In this document: piece after piece, positions 6,932-15,386 of the stretch
How the letters are laid out: each line of letters starts with the position of its first letter
Position numbering within the stretch: position 1 is the stretch's first letter
Assembly (NCBI GenBank): GCA_900556515.1
Contig: USPH01000008.1
Location: forward strand, 1-15,415
DNA: 15,415 nucleotides
Source: an uncultured Collinsella sp.
GTDB lineage: Bacteria; Actinomycetota; Coriobacteriia; Coriobacteriales; Coriobacteriaceae
Reading direction: 5' to 3'
The notes under the pieces: generated by a model
Databases searched by the model: none
What the model was told of the DNA's origin: nothing
The model's input: only the letters and a program-made list of their open reading frames with translations
Translations under genes and position numbers: made by a program

Positions 6932-7606
6932 ATGCGTATTTTGATCGTCGAAGACGAGCGAGCACTGTGTGATGCAATCGCGCGCAGCTTGCGAAACTTG
7001 GCGTACAGCGTCGACTGCTGCCACGACGGACAGGAGGCGCTCGACCTGCTGGGCGTTGAAGTCTTTGACCTCGTGGTACTCGACCTCAACCTTCCCCGTA
7101 TCGACGGCATGACCGTGCTCAGGGAACTTAGGAAAACCGATTGCGAGACCAAGGTACTGATTCTGTCCGCGCGTGGCGAAGTATCCGATAAAGTCGCCGG
7201 ACTCGATGCCGGCGCCAACGATTACCTCACCAAGCCGTTTCATCTGGACGAACTTGCGGCAAGGATCCGCAGCCTTACCCTCAGGCGCTTCGCACAAAGC
7301 GACATAGTATTAACCTGCGGAAAGCTCTGCTTTGATACCAAGGCGCGCATCGCTTCCGTGGACAGCGAGGCTTTATCTCTTACACGCAAGGAAACGGGAA
7401 TCTTGGAATACCTGATGCTTAATCAGGGGCGTCCGGTAAGCCAGGAGGAGCTTATCGAGCACGTTTGGGATAGCAGCGTGAACAGCTTTAGCAACGCAAC
7501 CCGCGTTCATATCTCGTCGCTCCGCAAAAAGCTACGCAGCGCTTTGGGATACGACCCAATTCGCAATCGGATTGGAGAGGGCTACGTTATGGAGGATAGC
7601 GAATGA
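6932..7606 (+). CDS. OmpR/PhoB-family response regulator
   Basis: This is a 224-residue two-domain regulator. The receiver (about 1-118) has the acidic pair E7-D8, phosphoacceptor D51 (VVLDLNLP), the switch Ser79 in ILSAR and K101 in TKPF. The C-terminal winged helix (about 124-222) includes the typical LTRKETGILEYLM and NATRVHISSLRKKL stretches of the Trans_reg_C family. The ATG at 6932 follows AAGGAG with 6 nt spacing. The gene ends in a 4-base ATGA overlap with the histidine kinase gene, so the two are translationally coupled. It is divergent from the redox operon and about 90 bp from it. Regulating that operon is plausible, but this is inferred from position only. Length and motifs are ordinary for the family. 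Confidence 0.95.
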   Translation: MRILIVEDERALCDAIARSLRNLAYSVDCCHDGQEALDLLGVEVFDLVVLDLNLPRIDGMTVLRELRKTDCETKVLILSARGEVSDKVAGLDAGANDYLTKPFHLDELAARIRSLTLRRFAQSDIVLTCGKLCFDTKARIASVDSEALSLTRKETGILEYLMLNQGRPVSQEELIEHVWDSSVNSFSNATRVHISSLRKKLRSALGYDPIRNRIGEGYVMEDSE

Positions 7607-8754
7607 AAAGGCTTTCGCTGCAATGGCGCATAACGATCATGACGGCACTGCTGACGTGTGCAGCGTGCGTGCTGACGAACTGCCTGGTCGGCTATACGGG
7701 CATGCGCTACATGGATGCCATCGGCAGTGACATCTCGGCCCTTAACGCAACCGGCGAAGATTCGCCCCAGGCATTCGACCCAACGAAAGCGACCCCCGAT
7801 GACAAGGTCACGATCGTCGTAAACGACGCACAGGAGTCTTTTGGCACGACAGCCTGGTACATCACAGCTGGAGTCACACTCCTTGGCGGCGCGCTGGCAT
7901 ACTTTGCGAGCGGCCACGCGCTCAAGCCTCTACGGGATTTTGCCGCCCAGGTAGAGCGTGTGCAGCCTGACAACCTAAGCGAAATTAAGCTCAGCAAAGA
8001 TGCACCCACCGAGCTACAGCGATGCAGCGCCTCATTCAACGACATGATCGCCCGTCTTGGCGAAGGGTTCTCTGCACAGCGTCAGTTTACCGGCAACGCC
8101 GCACACGAGCTGCGAACCCCGCTCGCCCTTATGCAGGCACAGATCGAACTGTTTGTCTCCGAGCGCTCCAACTTACAACCCGAAACAGCCGAGTTGCTCG
8201 GCCTGCTACAAGAACAAACTGAGCGAATGTCGCGGATGACCAAGGTGTTGCTCGAGATGAGTGAGCTCCGCAGCGTTCCTTGCGAGGACGATGTGGAACT
8301 TGGTCCCTTGTCCGAAGAGATCCTCACCGACCTTGCGCCACTTGCCGAAAATAAGGGCATAGCCCTCAATTGTGCTGGGAACGCTTTAGTAATCGGGAGC
8401 GACACGCTCCTCTATCGGCTGGTGTTTAACCTGGTCGAAAATGCCATCCGTTACAGCCACCCCGGCTCGACTGTCAACGTCTCCATCTGCGACAACGACA
8501 GCCACGTGTTCCTGCGAGTCGAGAACCAGGGCCCGGGAATACCCAAGCAGTACCGTGAGAGCATCTTCCAACCGTTCTTTCGCCTGGATAAATCCCGCAG
8601 CAGGGCATACGGCGGCGCAGGACTCGGACTAGCGCTTGTTTGGGAGATTGCAGCGCTTCACGGTGGCACGGTAGAGGTCGAAACAAGTTCCGAGAACGGA
8701 ACCACCATGCTCGTAAGCCTTCCAAAACGATCCGTAGCGTTAACCGAACAGTAA
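7603..8754 (+). CDS. Membrane sensor histidine kinase
   Basis: This is a 383-residue kinase paired with the preceding response regulator. Helix 1 is at about 10-32, followed by a short external loop (about 34-82) and helix 2 at about 84-104. A HAMP-like linker leads to the HisKA helix with phosphoacceptor H168 (AAHELRTPLAL). The HATPase domain has the N-box around N276/N280 (NLVENAIRYSH), the G1 box QGPGIP (309-314) and the G2 box GGAGLGL (337-343). All catalytic motifs are present, so it should be active. The external loop of only about 50 residues is too small for a known sensor domain. Helix 1 carries C19-x2-C22 and C27, unusual for a membrane helix and notable next to thiol-redox genes. 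It shares a 4-base overlap with the regulator gene. Confidence 0.95.
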   Translation: MKRLSLQWRITIMTALLTCAACVLTNCLVGYTGMRYMDAIGSDISALNATGEDSPQAFDPTKATPDDKVTIVVNDAQESFGTTAWYITAGVTLLGGALAYFASGHALKPLRDFAAQVERVQPDNLSEIKLSKDAPTELQRCSASFNDMIARLGEGFSAQRQFTGNAAHELRTPLALMQAQIELFVSERSNLQPETAELLGLLQEQTERMSRMTKVLLEMSELRSVPCEDDVELGPLSEEILTDLAPLAENKGIALNCAGNALVIGSDTLLYRLVFNLVENAIRYSHPGSTVNVSICDNDSHVFLRVENQGPGIPKQYRESIFQPFFRLDKSRSRAYGGAGLGLALVWEIAALHGGTVEVETSSENGTTMLVSLPKRSVALTEQ

Positions 8755-8782
8755 AACGAAAGGGGTCCCGAGCAACAGGAGT

Positions 8783-8799
8783 ACAATTGCTGCTATTGT
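8783..8799. promoter_or_regulatory. Imperfect candidate operator or -10 region before the LuxR-type gene
   Basis: ACAAT (8783-8787) and ATTGT (8795-8799) form an inverted repeat with a 7-nt spacer, centred about 30 bp before the LuxR-type start. TACAAT (8782-8787) also resembles a -10 box, but I find no -35 at the right distance. The arms are short enough to occur by chance. The gap 8755-8822 holds nothing else that I can support, and no terminator separates it from the kinase gene. Confidence 0.25.
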
Positions 8800-8822
8800 T
8801 GCCAGCTGTTGGGAGATGGATG

Positions 8823-9827
8823 ATGGACTGCGATGGCTACCCACGCGTTCCCATGCCGTTGATGTGCACCGCCTTTGTGCCGGGGCAGATTGACGCTGCG
8901 GTTGCAGGCATTTCCGACCCCGATTCACGCACCATCGCCACGGCAGAAGCGCTGTACTTTCGCGGACAGGCCGCCCTCGCTGCCAAGACGGCGCGCCCCT
9001 ATCTTGACGCCACCGACCCCGCATTGCGCTATTCCGCATGCTTTATCTGCGGATATGCCAGCCTGTCGCTCAACCGTATCGCCGACGCCCGCCGTTGTCT
9101 TGCGGGCATCCTCGATACGCCGGCCGACGAGGAATCGCCCGCCATCCACGCTACGCATATCCTGTTCGCCTCGGCCGCGAGTGTCCTGCTGCACTTGCCT
9201 TCCCCGTATTCTGCCGAAGAGTTTTATCCACTTGTGGCGCATCTGCCCGAAGGCCTGCGCCTGTTCGCCAGCTACGTGATGGCGCACGCCTTGTACCTGC
9301 GCGGCGAATACGGCCGCAGCCTAGGCATGGCGGAAAATGCCCTGATCATGAAACAGGGAAGCTATCCGATCTCGGAACTGTTCCTGCACCTGGCAGCTTC
9401 CATGGCATGCATGAGTCTCAAAGACGTCGACGCCGCAAAAACGCACTTCGGAGTTGCTTGGAACATTGCGCGTCCCGACGGCCTTATCGAGCTCATTGGC
9501 GAGCATCACGGCCTTTTACAGGGGCTCATCGAGGCGTGCCTAAAAACGCAATACCCTGACGACTTCGCGCGCATCATCGAGATCACGTACCGCTTCAGCT
9601 ACGGCTGGCGGCGCATCCACAACCCCGATTCGGGCGAGGACGTGGCCGACGATCTAACGACCACGGAATTCACCATGGCCATGCTCGCCTGTCGTGGGTG
9701 GACCAACGCCGAAATCGCACGCCATATGGGAGTATCGCCGGGCACCGTCAAAAACCGCCTATCCGGCGTATACGCAAAGCTTGGCATCGGCACACGCACC
9801 GAGCTGGTCGCGCATATGTTACGTTAG
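8823..9827 (+). CDS. LuxR-type transcriptional regulator with TPR-like N-terminus
   Basis: This is a 334-residue protein. The C-terminal 55 residues (about 277-334) form a GerE/LuxR helix-turn-helix, with the recognition part WTNAEIARHMGVSPGTVKNR (293-312) followed by LSGVYAKLGI. The rest (about 20-260) is alpha-helical, Ala/Leu-rich, with paired helices such as AEALYFRGQAALA and AHALYLRGEYGRSLGMAENA. This pattern resembles TPR repeats of MalT-like regulators but lacks the MalT ATPase. No receiver domain or membrane helix is seen. The start is the second of two tandem ATGs (8820, 8823), chosen for 7 nt spacing after GGGAG (8811-8815). A start at 8853 is also possible. The gene lies 155 bp before the large surface protein on the same strand, and control of that gene is a reasonable guess. 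The ligand or signal is unknown. Confidence 0.87.
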   Translation: MDCDGYPRVPMPLMCTAFVPGQIDAAVAGISDPDSRTIATAEALYFRGQAALAAKTARPYLDATDPALRYSACFICGYASLSLNRIADARRCLAGILDTPADEESPAIHATHILFASAASVLLHLPSPYSAEEFYPLVAHLPEGLRLFASYVMAHALYLRGEYGRSLGMAENALIMKQGSYPISELFLHLAASMACMSLKDVDAAKTHFGVAWNIARPDGLIELIGEHHGLLQGLIEACLKTQYPDDFARIIEITYRFSYGWRRIHNPDSGEDVADDLTTTEFTMAMLACRGWTNAEIARHMGVSPGTVKNRLSGVYAKLGIGTRTELVAHMLR

Positions 9828-9982
9828 CGACCGGACTGCCAAGCGAATCGAACGCATTCCGGAACCCGGCGCTTCGCTCGATCAATTTGGACATTTTGAC
9901 CCTTGAACGGCACTACCGCTACGGGGCGCCTTCTCGCAAAATTGGATTATTTCCACCGATACTTGCGGGATGGGAGCCCAAG

Positions 9983-12900
9983 ATGCTTGATCGCCGTTCG
10001 TTACTTGTTGCCGGAGCGTCCTCGTTAGCGAGCATTATGTTGCCGCGCGTGCCGGAAAGCGCAAACGCCTTCATATTGCCGTTCGCGCCCACCGAAGCCC
10101 ATGCCGACGAAAAAGACCCCTTCAGGGTGCTCGTTCTCTCGCGCACCATGTTCGGTGTGGTCGTGGTCGACGTCGCCAACAAGAATACGCCCATCACGGG
10201 CGCCCAGGTCACGCTCACGTCGCGCTATGCCGCAGGCAAGCAGCTCACCGCCACGACCGATGACGAAGGCACGGCCATCTTTGAGGTCGCGCCGCTTTCG
10301 GAAGGCTACGTGGACGAGGCGACGCTTCTCGACGCGTACGACTTTAACGGCGGCATTTCCATTAGCATGGCAGGCTACCGCGATGTCGAGATTCCCCTCG
10401 CGCGTGTCCAAGGCGGCACCGCCATTACCGCACCCACACGTCCGCTCTCCGATGGCGAGCCGTACTTCCGCCAGCTCACATTCGACGAATGGGACATTCA
10501 GTACGCCGACGCTACGTTCATGGCAATGCCAGCGGACGAAGCAGCAAACGATCAGCCCGACACGCACGCTTTTACCGTGCAGGCCCATCTGCCGCAGGGC
10601 GGGCAGGCAACGTTGCATATCAATAAAGTGATGCCCGCTGCGGGCAGCTCATCCGAAACCGTCACGCAGATTGGCCAAGTCAAGGCCAGCGCATCGGGCG
10701 CGGATAATCTGGCGACGTTCACGCTCAAAGACAAGTTCCTCGATGCAGCGTCGAGCCTTCTGGAAGAAGGATGCAAGCTGCGCTTTGTCCTCGACTACCA
10801 AGGCAAAACCTACACGCTCTCCTCCCCCATGGCCGTTGTTACCGCGCCGGCGGCAAAGGCGGAATCCGGATCGACCACTATCGTCCCCACCACTATGGAC
10901 CAAGAGATCACTCCGTTTGATTTCCCCGCAGCGTTTCCCGGCATCGGCGGCAATAAGTTCACGTGTTGGATGCCCACATTTCCGATTCTCTTCGATTTCT
11001 CGTTTGCTGGATACGTGCTGTTTGGCGGAGGATACAAACCAGCCAGCTATATGAACGATTCGGGCAACCCTGATCCGGAATACTGGAAGAAATCGCCGCG
11101 TGAGTCGGGCGCCAAGCAGGCAAACCGCTACCTCGACGAGATGGAGGGGAAGTGGAATCAGTACAAAAGTATGAGTGCCGGTTCGGGCACCGATCCAAGA
11201 AACACCAAGCTCCTTCGCCACCATTGCACGCCGCTGTTCACGATGGATATCGCCACACAGCTGTACGGCTCGCTCGCCTACGATTGGGTGGGCAAAACCT
11301 GGGGTAACAACAACGACCCCGCATACGGCAATATTAAGGCCCTCTTCCAGGTAAGAACCGACCTCAATTGGACCGAGCAGTTTACCCTAGGACCGGTGCC
11401 GTTTTTCCTAAACGTCAACCCCTGGGTGCTGGCGAAGCTGGCGCTCGCCGTGGGTGCCCACACGCACGGCAGCGGCGCGGCGTTTTTCAAAAACATTTCG
11501 CTCGACTATTCAAACACGTCGGGCTCGTTCACCATCCAGATCGGGCTTGCCGTCACCTTTGGCACCGGCGTTGCAGGCGTCGCTTCGTCCGCCGTGCGCG
11601 GCGCCGCATCCCTCACGCTGTTCATTGGGTACGAGAAGGCAGATGGACACCAGCTTCCGCGACTGCGCGTAGGTGCAGACGTCGATGTCGATGTGATACT
11701 CCAGTTCGTGATGTTCAAGTGGACCACCAAGGCTTGGTCGGGGTCGTGGCCCACACTCCTCGATTCGTGGAATATGTCGGTGAACAACGGCGACCAGTAT
11801 GTACTCCAGCGCTCTGAGCTCGCATTGGGTGGAGATACGCCCTATACACTAGATGCCTGCTTCGGCTCAGCCGGCAACGCCGAGGCGGGCGGCGTGCCGC
11901 AATTTATCGCATCGGCCACCATCGTCACCAACGCCGAGCTGCTCGCACGCGCCGAGGTTGCAGCCGCCGCGATAAACATCGCGCCTACCGTACGCGATTG
12001 GGACCGGGCAGTCACGCGCATTGAGCTCGAGGCGGACGCGGAGAGCGACGACACGGGACAGGTCGAACATTTCGTCCACGCGCTGATGGAGAACGACGAA
12101 AATGCCGCACCGAAGTATAAGTACACCTACATCGGGCAGGCAACGAACGCCGTTGCGGACCCCAACGCCAATTCTACCGGTGTATCGGAGGACGAGCGTG
12201 GCGGCATCAAGCCCTCGAGCGGCAACGTGCTGTTTTCCGGCGTACTCAGCGAAGCTCACATGAAGCTGGCAATGATTGCCAGCGTAGAATGCCTGTTCCG
12301 TATCGCCTCGGTGCGCTACGGCGACAATGGACGCTCGCGCCTAGTGGTGCACACAAAGGCAAACGGCACGTGGTCCGCTCCCACGCCCGTGGACTTTCCC
12401 CTTGGGTTTGGCGAGAACGACGTGGAGCGCGACGGCATATTCGATTACGACTTCGACGTGGTGGAATATACGGACGGAAGAGGAAACCAGGACGCCTACG
12501 TGCTGCTGGTCTCGGGCGAGCGCCCCGCCGGCGACAACACCCTTTTCGATACGGCGAGCACATCCGGCATACTGTCCGTTGTGCGCCTGCGCATAAGCAA
12601 CGACGAAGTTCGCGTGATATCGCACACGTCGTGGCGCAGCATCTCGCGCGGCCGCCTTCAGGAGGATGGCTACCATTGCCTGCAGTGCCCGCGTATCACG
12701 GTGGGCAAGACGCTGGTCGACGGGCGCCTGTCGGGCGCTTACCTCCACCGCCGCGGAACCACCGCAGAGAAGGCGCTCGGCAGCGAGGCCGAGGTTGCGC
12801 TGGAATGCTTTACCCTGTGGTCGGATAATTTGGGCGACAGTCTCACGTTCCGTCAGGTCCTCCACTTTCCGCAGGCACCATCGAGCATCGAGCTGGGCGC

Positions 12901-14350
12901 GCCCGAGAATATCAACGGCAAAATGGTGGTGCCCGTTGCATACGAGACTGCAGGCGGTTGTGGCTGCGCGTCGTACGCCGTGATCGGCCAGTCCATCGCG
13001 GGTTGGGGCGTTATGTCGCCAGATGCCACAGTACCCCACGCGGTGCCGTGGCCACAACATTCGGGCTTTTTGGCAACCGTCAACGAGCAACTGCAGCATA
13101 TTACTTGGACGCGAGGCGCATCGGCATTTGCAACGCAGCCCGTGGGTGCCGCAGGCTGTGGCCCAGCATCGTTTAGCGTAAGCAACAACGGCAGGTGCGT
13201 ACTCTATGTAGAGAACACCGATGGCAAGGTGGGACAAACCTACGACGAAGAAGGCAACCCGGTAGCAGTGATGGGCAAGCACTTCCGCATCTTCGCCAGC
13301 ACCTTGGCAGGCGATCTGTTCACGGAGCCGTTCGTGATGTGCGAGCTAGACCATCCCGTCGATCAGATAACGACATTTTTAACGTCGGGAGGCATGCTCT
13401 CCGCGCTCGCCACGCACATTGTGAGCGCGGAGAAGAGCGAGGCAGAGCTGCACGGCATCGAAGTGCCCTTGGTGGCGTGTGCCACTCCGACGGGCGCGGT
13501 CGCTACCTCGGGCGCGGTGGTGCCCGGAGCAGCAGGCGAATCCTTCATGGTCACGGTGCGAAACGACGGCAACACCTTGCTGACCGCCGGCACGATCGAT
13601 CTATACCGAGAGGGCTCCAGCCAGCCGTTCTCCAGCGCATCCATCGGATTCGGAATGAACGCACGCATGGCTTCGATCTACGATCCAGAGCTTGCCGAGG
13701 ACGCTTCGGCCAACGACATGGCACATGTGAAGTACGCGCTCGAGACGCTGGGCGCACGTTTTGCAACGCACCCGCTGGTTGCCGACAACGGCAACGCCGT
13801 GCTGGCACCGGGTTGCACGGCACAGTTCCGCATGAGCTTCGCCATCCCCGAGAGTTGGAGCGACGAAGTGGGCAAACGCGTAACGCTGTATGCGAAGGCA
13901 CGTAATCTGGTGGCGCTCGATCCCGTAACGCTCGAGGAAATTCGACCGGGCGCAAACTCGACGCTGGGTGCCGTACTGCACGAGCTTCATGTGCCCGACG
14001 CGGCATGCGAACGCTCAAAAGTTCAGGTCGGCGTATGCGACAGCGCGGATACGACGGGGCTTCACGATGCACCGATGACGGTCGACGGCGATGGCGGCTC
14101 GAGTGGCGGCGGTGCTGACGAGGGCGGCGGCTCCAGCGGAAGCAGCTCCGGCAGTGGCAAGGACCACGGCACTAACAAGCGCCCCGGAAAAGCGGGCGCG
14201 CTTGCGGGCACGGGCGATGTCAACGCTCCCCTGACAGCAGCCGCAGCAGCACTCGCCGCGGCAGGCGCCGGCCTCGTCGCCTACAGTGCCCGCCGCACGG
14301 CGCTCGAAACCGACACCGCCAATGAGGTCAATTCGGATAAGCCTCGCTAG
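9983..14350 (+). CDS. Large secreted surface protein, probably LAxTG sortase-anchored
   Basis: This 1455-residue protein starts at an ATG with GGGAG (9972-9976) 6 nt upstream. The N-terminus has a twin-arginine-like DRRSLLVAG and a hydrophobic stretch, with likely cleavage after ANA (27-29) or AHA (39-41). Residues about 48-142 look like a carboxypeptidase-regulatory/Ig-like domain (VVVDVANKNTPITGAQVTLT, then DDEGTAIFEV). About 461-606 is rich in alternating hydrophobic strands. About 750-1165 has repeated Tyr/Asp/Gly strand motifs suggesting a beta-propeller. About 1179-1330 resembles a CARDB-type domain (FMVTVRNDGNTLLTAG). A Gly/Ser linker (about 1369-1400) leads to LAGTG (1407-1411), a hydrophobic helix (about 1417-1436) and RR. 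This is a cell-wall sorting layout of the LAxTG (class E sortase) kind, although the tail after RR is longer than usual. No enzyme motif was found; adhesin or ligand binding is only a guess. The upstream gap 9828-9982 shows no clear promoter. Confidence 0.85.
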   Translation: MLDRRSLLVAGASSLASIMLPRVPESANAFILPFAPTEAHADEKDPFRVLVLSRTMFGVVVVDVANKNTPITGAQVTLTSRYAAGKQLTATTDDEGTAIFEVAPLSEGYVDEATLLDAYDFNGGISISMAGYRDVEIPLARVQGGTAITAPTRPLSDGEPYFRQLTFDEWDIQYADATFMAMPADEAANDQPDTHAFTVQAHLPQGGQATLHINKVMPAAGSSSETVTQIGQVKASASGADNLATFTLKDKFLDAASSLLEEGCKLRFVLDYQGKTYTLSSPMAVVTAPAAKAESGSTTIVPTTMDQEITPFDFPAAFPGIGGNKFTCWMPTFPILFDFSFAGYVLFGGGYKPASYMNDSGNPDPEYWKKSPRESGAKQANRYLDEMEGKWNQYKSMSAGSGTDPRNTKLLRHHCTPLFTMDIATQLYGSLAYDWVGKTWGNNNDPAYGNIKALFQVRTDLNWTEQFTLGPVPFFLNVNPWVLAKLALAVGAHTHGSGAAFFKNISLDYSNTSGSFTIQIGLAVTFGTGVAGVASSAVRGAASLTLFIGYEKADGHQLPRLRVGADVDVDVILQFVMFKWTTKAWSGSWPTLLDSWNMSVNNGDQYVLQRSELALGGDTPYTLDACFGSAGNAEAGGVPQFIASATIVTNAELLARAEVAAAAINIAPTVRDWDRAVTRIELEADAESDDTGQVEHFVHALMENDENAAPKYKYTYIGQATNAVADPNANSTGVSEDERGGIKPSSGNVLFSGVLSEAHMKLAMIASVECLFRIASVRYGDNGRSRLVVHTKANGTWSAPTPVDFPLGFGENDVERDGIFDYDFDVVEYTDGRGNQDAYVLLVSGERPAGDNTLFDTASTSGILSVVRLRISNDEVRVISHTSWRSISRGRLQEDGYHCLQCPRITVGKTLVDGRLSGAYLHRRGTTAEKALGSEAEVALECFTLWSDNLGDSLTFRQVLHFPQAPSSIELGAPENINGKMVVPVAYETAGGCGCASYAVIGQSIAGWGVMSPDATVPHAVPWPQHSGFLATVNEQLQHITWTRGASAFATQPVGAAGCGPASFSVSNNGRCVLYVENTDGKVGQTYDEEGNPVAVMGKHFRIFASTLAGDLFTEPFVMCELDHPVDQITTFLTSGGMLSALATHIVSAEKSEAELHGIEVPLVACATPTGAVATSGAVVPGAAGESFMVTVRNDGNTLLTAGTIDLYREGSSQPFSSASIGFGMNARMASIYDPELAEDASANDMAHVKYALETLGARFATHPLVADNGNAVLAPGCTAQFRMSFAIPESWSDEVGKRVTLYAKARNLVALDPVTLEEIRPGANSTLGAVLHELHVPDAACERSKVQVGVCDSADTTGLHDAPMTVDGDGGSSGGGADEGGGSSGSSSGSGKDHGTNKRPGKAGALAGTGDVNAPLTAAAAALAAAGAGLVAYSARRTALETDTANEVNSDKPR

Positions 14351-14397
14351 CTCCTAGTTGCTTTTACGAGAGACGCCGACTCGGCTCATCGAACATC

Positions 14398-14432
14398 AAA
14401 ATGGGCTGGCCCCGATAACTCGGAGCCAGCCC
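14398..14432 (-). terminator. Terminator of the DUF5067-like gene, possibly bidirectional
   Basis: GGGCTGGC (14403-14410) pairs with GCCAGCCC (14425-14432). After one mismatch, CCG (14412-14414) pairs with CGG (14421-14423) around a 6-nt loop. On the minus strand the stem is followed by ATTTTG, a short T-run, 28 nt after the stop at 14461. On the + strand no T-run follows, but the stem may also block read-through from the surface-protein gene that ends at 14350. The rest of 14351-14460 holds nothing I recognise. Confidence 0.7.
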
Positions 14433-14460
14433 TGAGTCGCCTGACATGGGAATCACAGCG

Positions 14461-15386
14461 CTACTTGAGCTTTAGCGCCTCCATCATGGGCACGGCGGCG
14501 TCCCAATCGATCTTCCAGCCAATCGACACGCGGACGGTTTCACCCGTTGCGGGAGCCGTCGCAAACAGCGTATGGCCGTTGTCGGGACCGGTAAAGCGCA
14601 GCCACGTTATGCCGTTGTACTCGACCTGGTCGGTTGTTGTCTCCTTGCCTTCGTAGACCTGCTCTAGGCTTGCAACCTCTTCCTCCGGCGAGCGCGGGAA
14701 GATGCTGATGTTCAGGCGTCCTCCAGTCTCGTCGTGGAAGAAGTTTGCCTTTTCGCGCTCTTCGTCGGACGAATCCAGCGTGTACCCATCGGCGGCCTCG
14801 ATGCTGTACGACGCGCAGTCGATGCCCGTTAAATCTGCCTTCTCGCCAGAATCGGCCACGCCGCCGGCCGCCTTGAACTCCTTGGTCTCGCAGCCCGTGG
14901 TGTCAAAGTGCATGGCCTCGTGGTTCTTAGCGGGGGCGTAAGCGTCTACGAACTCGACAGTGATGGGCCCGTAGTACGCCGTCTTGGGCGCCCAGAAATA
15001 TACGTACTCAACGGTCTCGCCCGGACCGATGTCTGGCCTCTCGGAAAGGTCAATTCCCTTGTGCAGATCATCGGGGGCCTCGCTTGCAACGTAGTCGAGC
15101 ACAGCCGCCTTGCCGGAAGTAAACAACGGGTCGCCTGCCTCAAGATCGCCCTGGGCAGCATGCACGTTAAAGGAACTGAACGTCCTGTTCTTTGTGTTGT
15201 TGTTGGTGATCTTGATGTGCAGGTAAAAGCCGTCCTGTAGCTTGGCATCGCCACGATAGAACGTACCGTGAGCCACCGACTCATAGGTAATGCCTGCCAC
15301 CTCGACCGTCTGCGACTCATAGGCCTTGGGCTTTTCCTGCACAGACACGCTGCCGCCCGAGCTGCCAGCCGAGCCGCTCGGAGCAC
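14461..15386 (-). CDS. DUF5067-like secreted or lipoprotein, N-terminus missing
   Basis: This is a partial gene: the frame stays open through the last genomic base, where the adapter begins. About 308 residues are visible. They begin with a Ser/Gly-rich stretch (about GSAGSSGGS), the usual linker after a lipoprotein signal, so the missing part is probably a short signal peptide with lipobox. A GTG at 15348 is in frame but lies inside this linker and is unlikely to be the start. The first domain (about 15290-14900) has the DUF5067 pattern: GTFY at its start, FYLHIKITNNNTKNRTFSSF, a PG turn (IGPGETVEYVYFW) and a final VEFVDA strand. This is an Ig-like fold found in Gram-positive surface lipoproteins. 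A second alpha/beta domain follows, with no match known to me (YSIEAADGYTLDSS to ALKLK). Function unknown. Confidence 0.75.

Noticed and set aside
8640..8822. Upstream extension of the LuxR-type gene into the kinase gene
   Set aside because: The extension is basic and unstructured and overlaps the kinase ATPase domain. Tandem ATGs with a ribosome site lie at 8820/8823.
9842..9878. Inverted AGCGAA/TTCGCT after the LuxR gene as a terminator
   Set aside because: The stem is only 6 bp with a 25-nt loop and has no T-tract.
9896..9925. TTGACC as a -35 box for the surface-protein gene
   Set aside because: No acceptable -10 hexamer lies 16-18 nt downstream.
9698..9982. Upstream extension of the surface protein into the LuxR gene
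   Set aside because: It would overlap the helix-turn-helix coding region and bury the signal peptide. The ATG at 9983 has GGGAG at 6 nt and starts a proper export signal.
12341..13282. 313-codon minus-strand frame opposite the surface-protein gene
   Set aside because: It has no Shine-Dalgarno or recognisable domain, its composition is Arg/His/Cys-rich, and it lies wholly inside the well-supported surface-protein gene.
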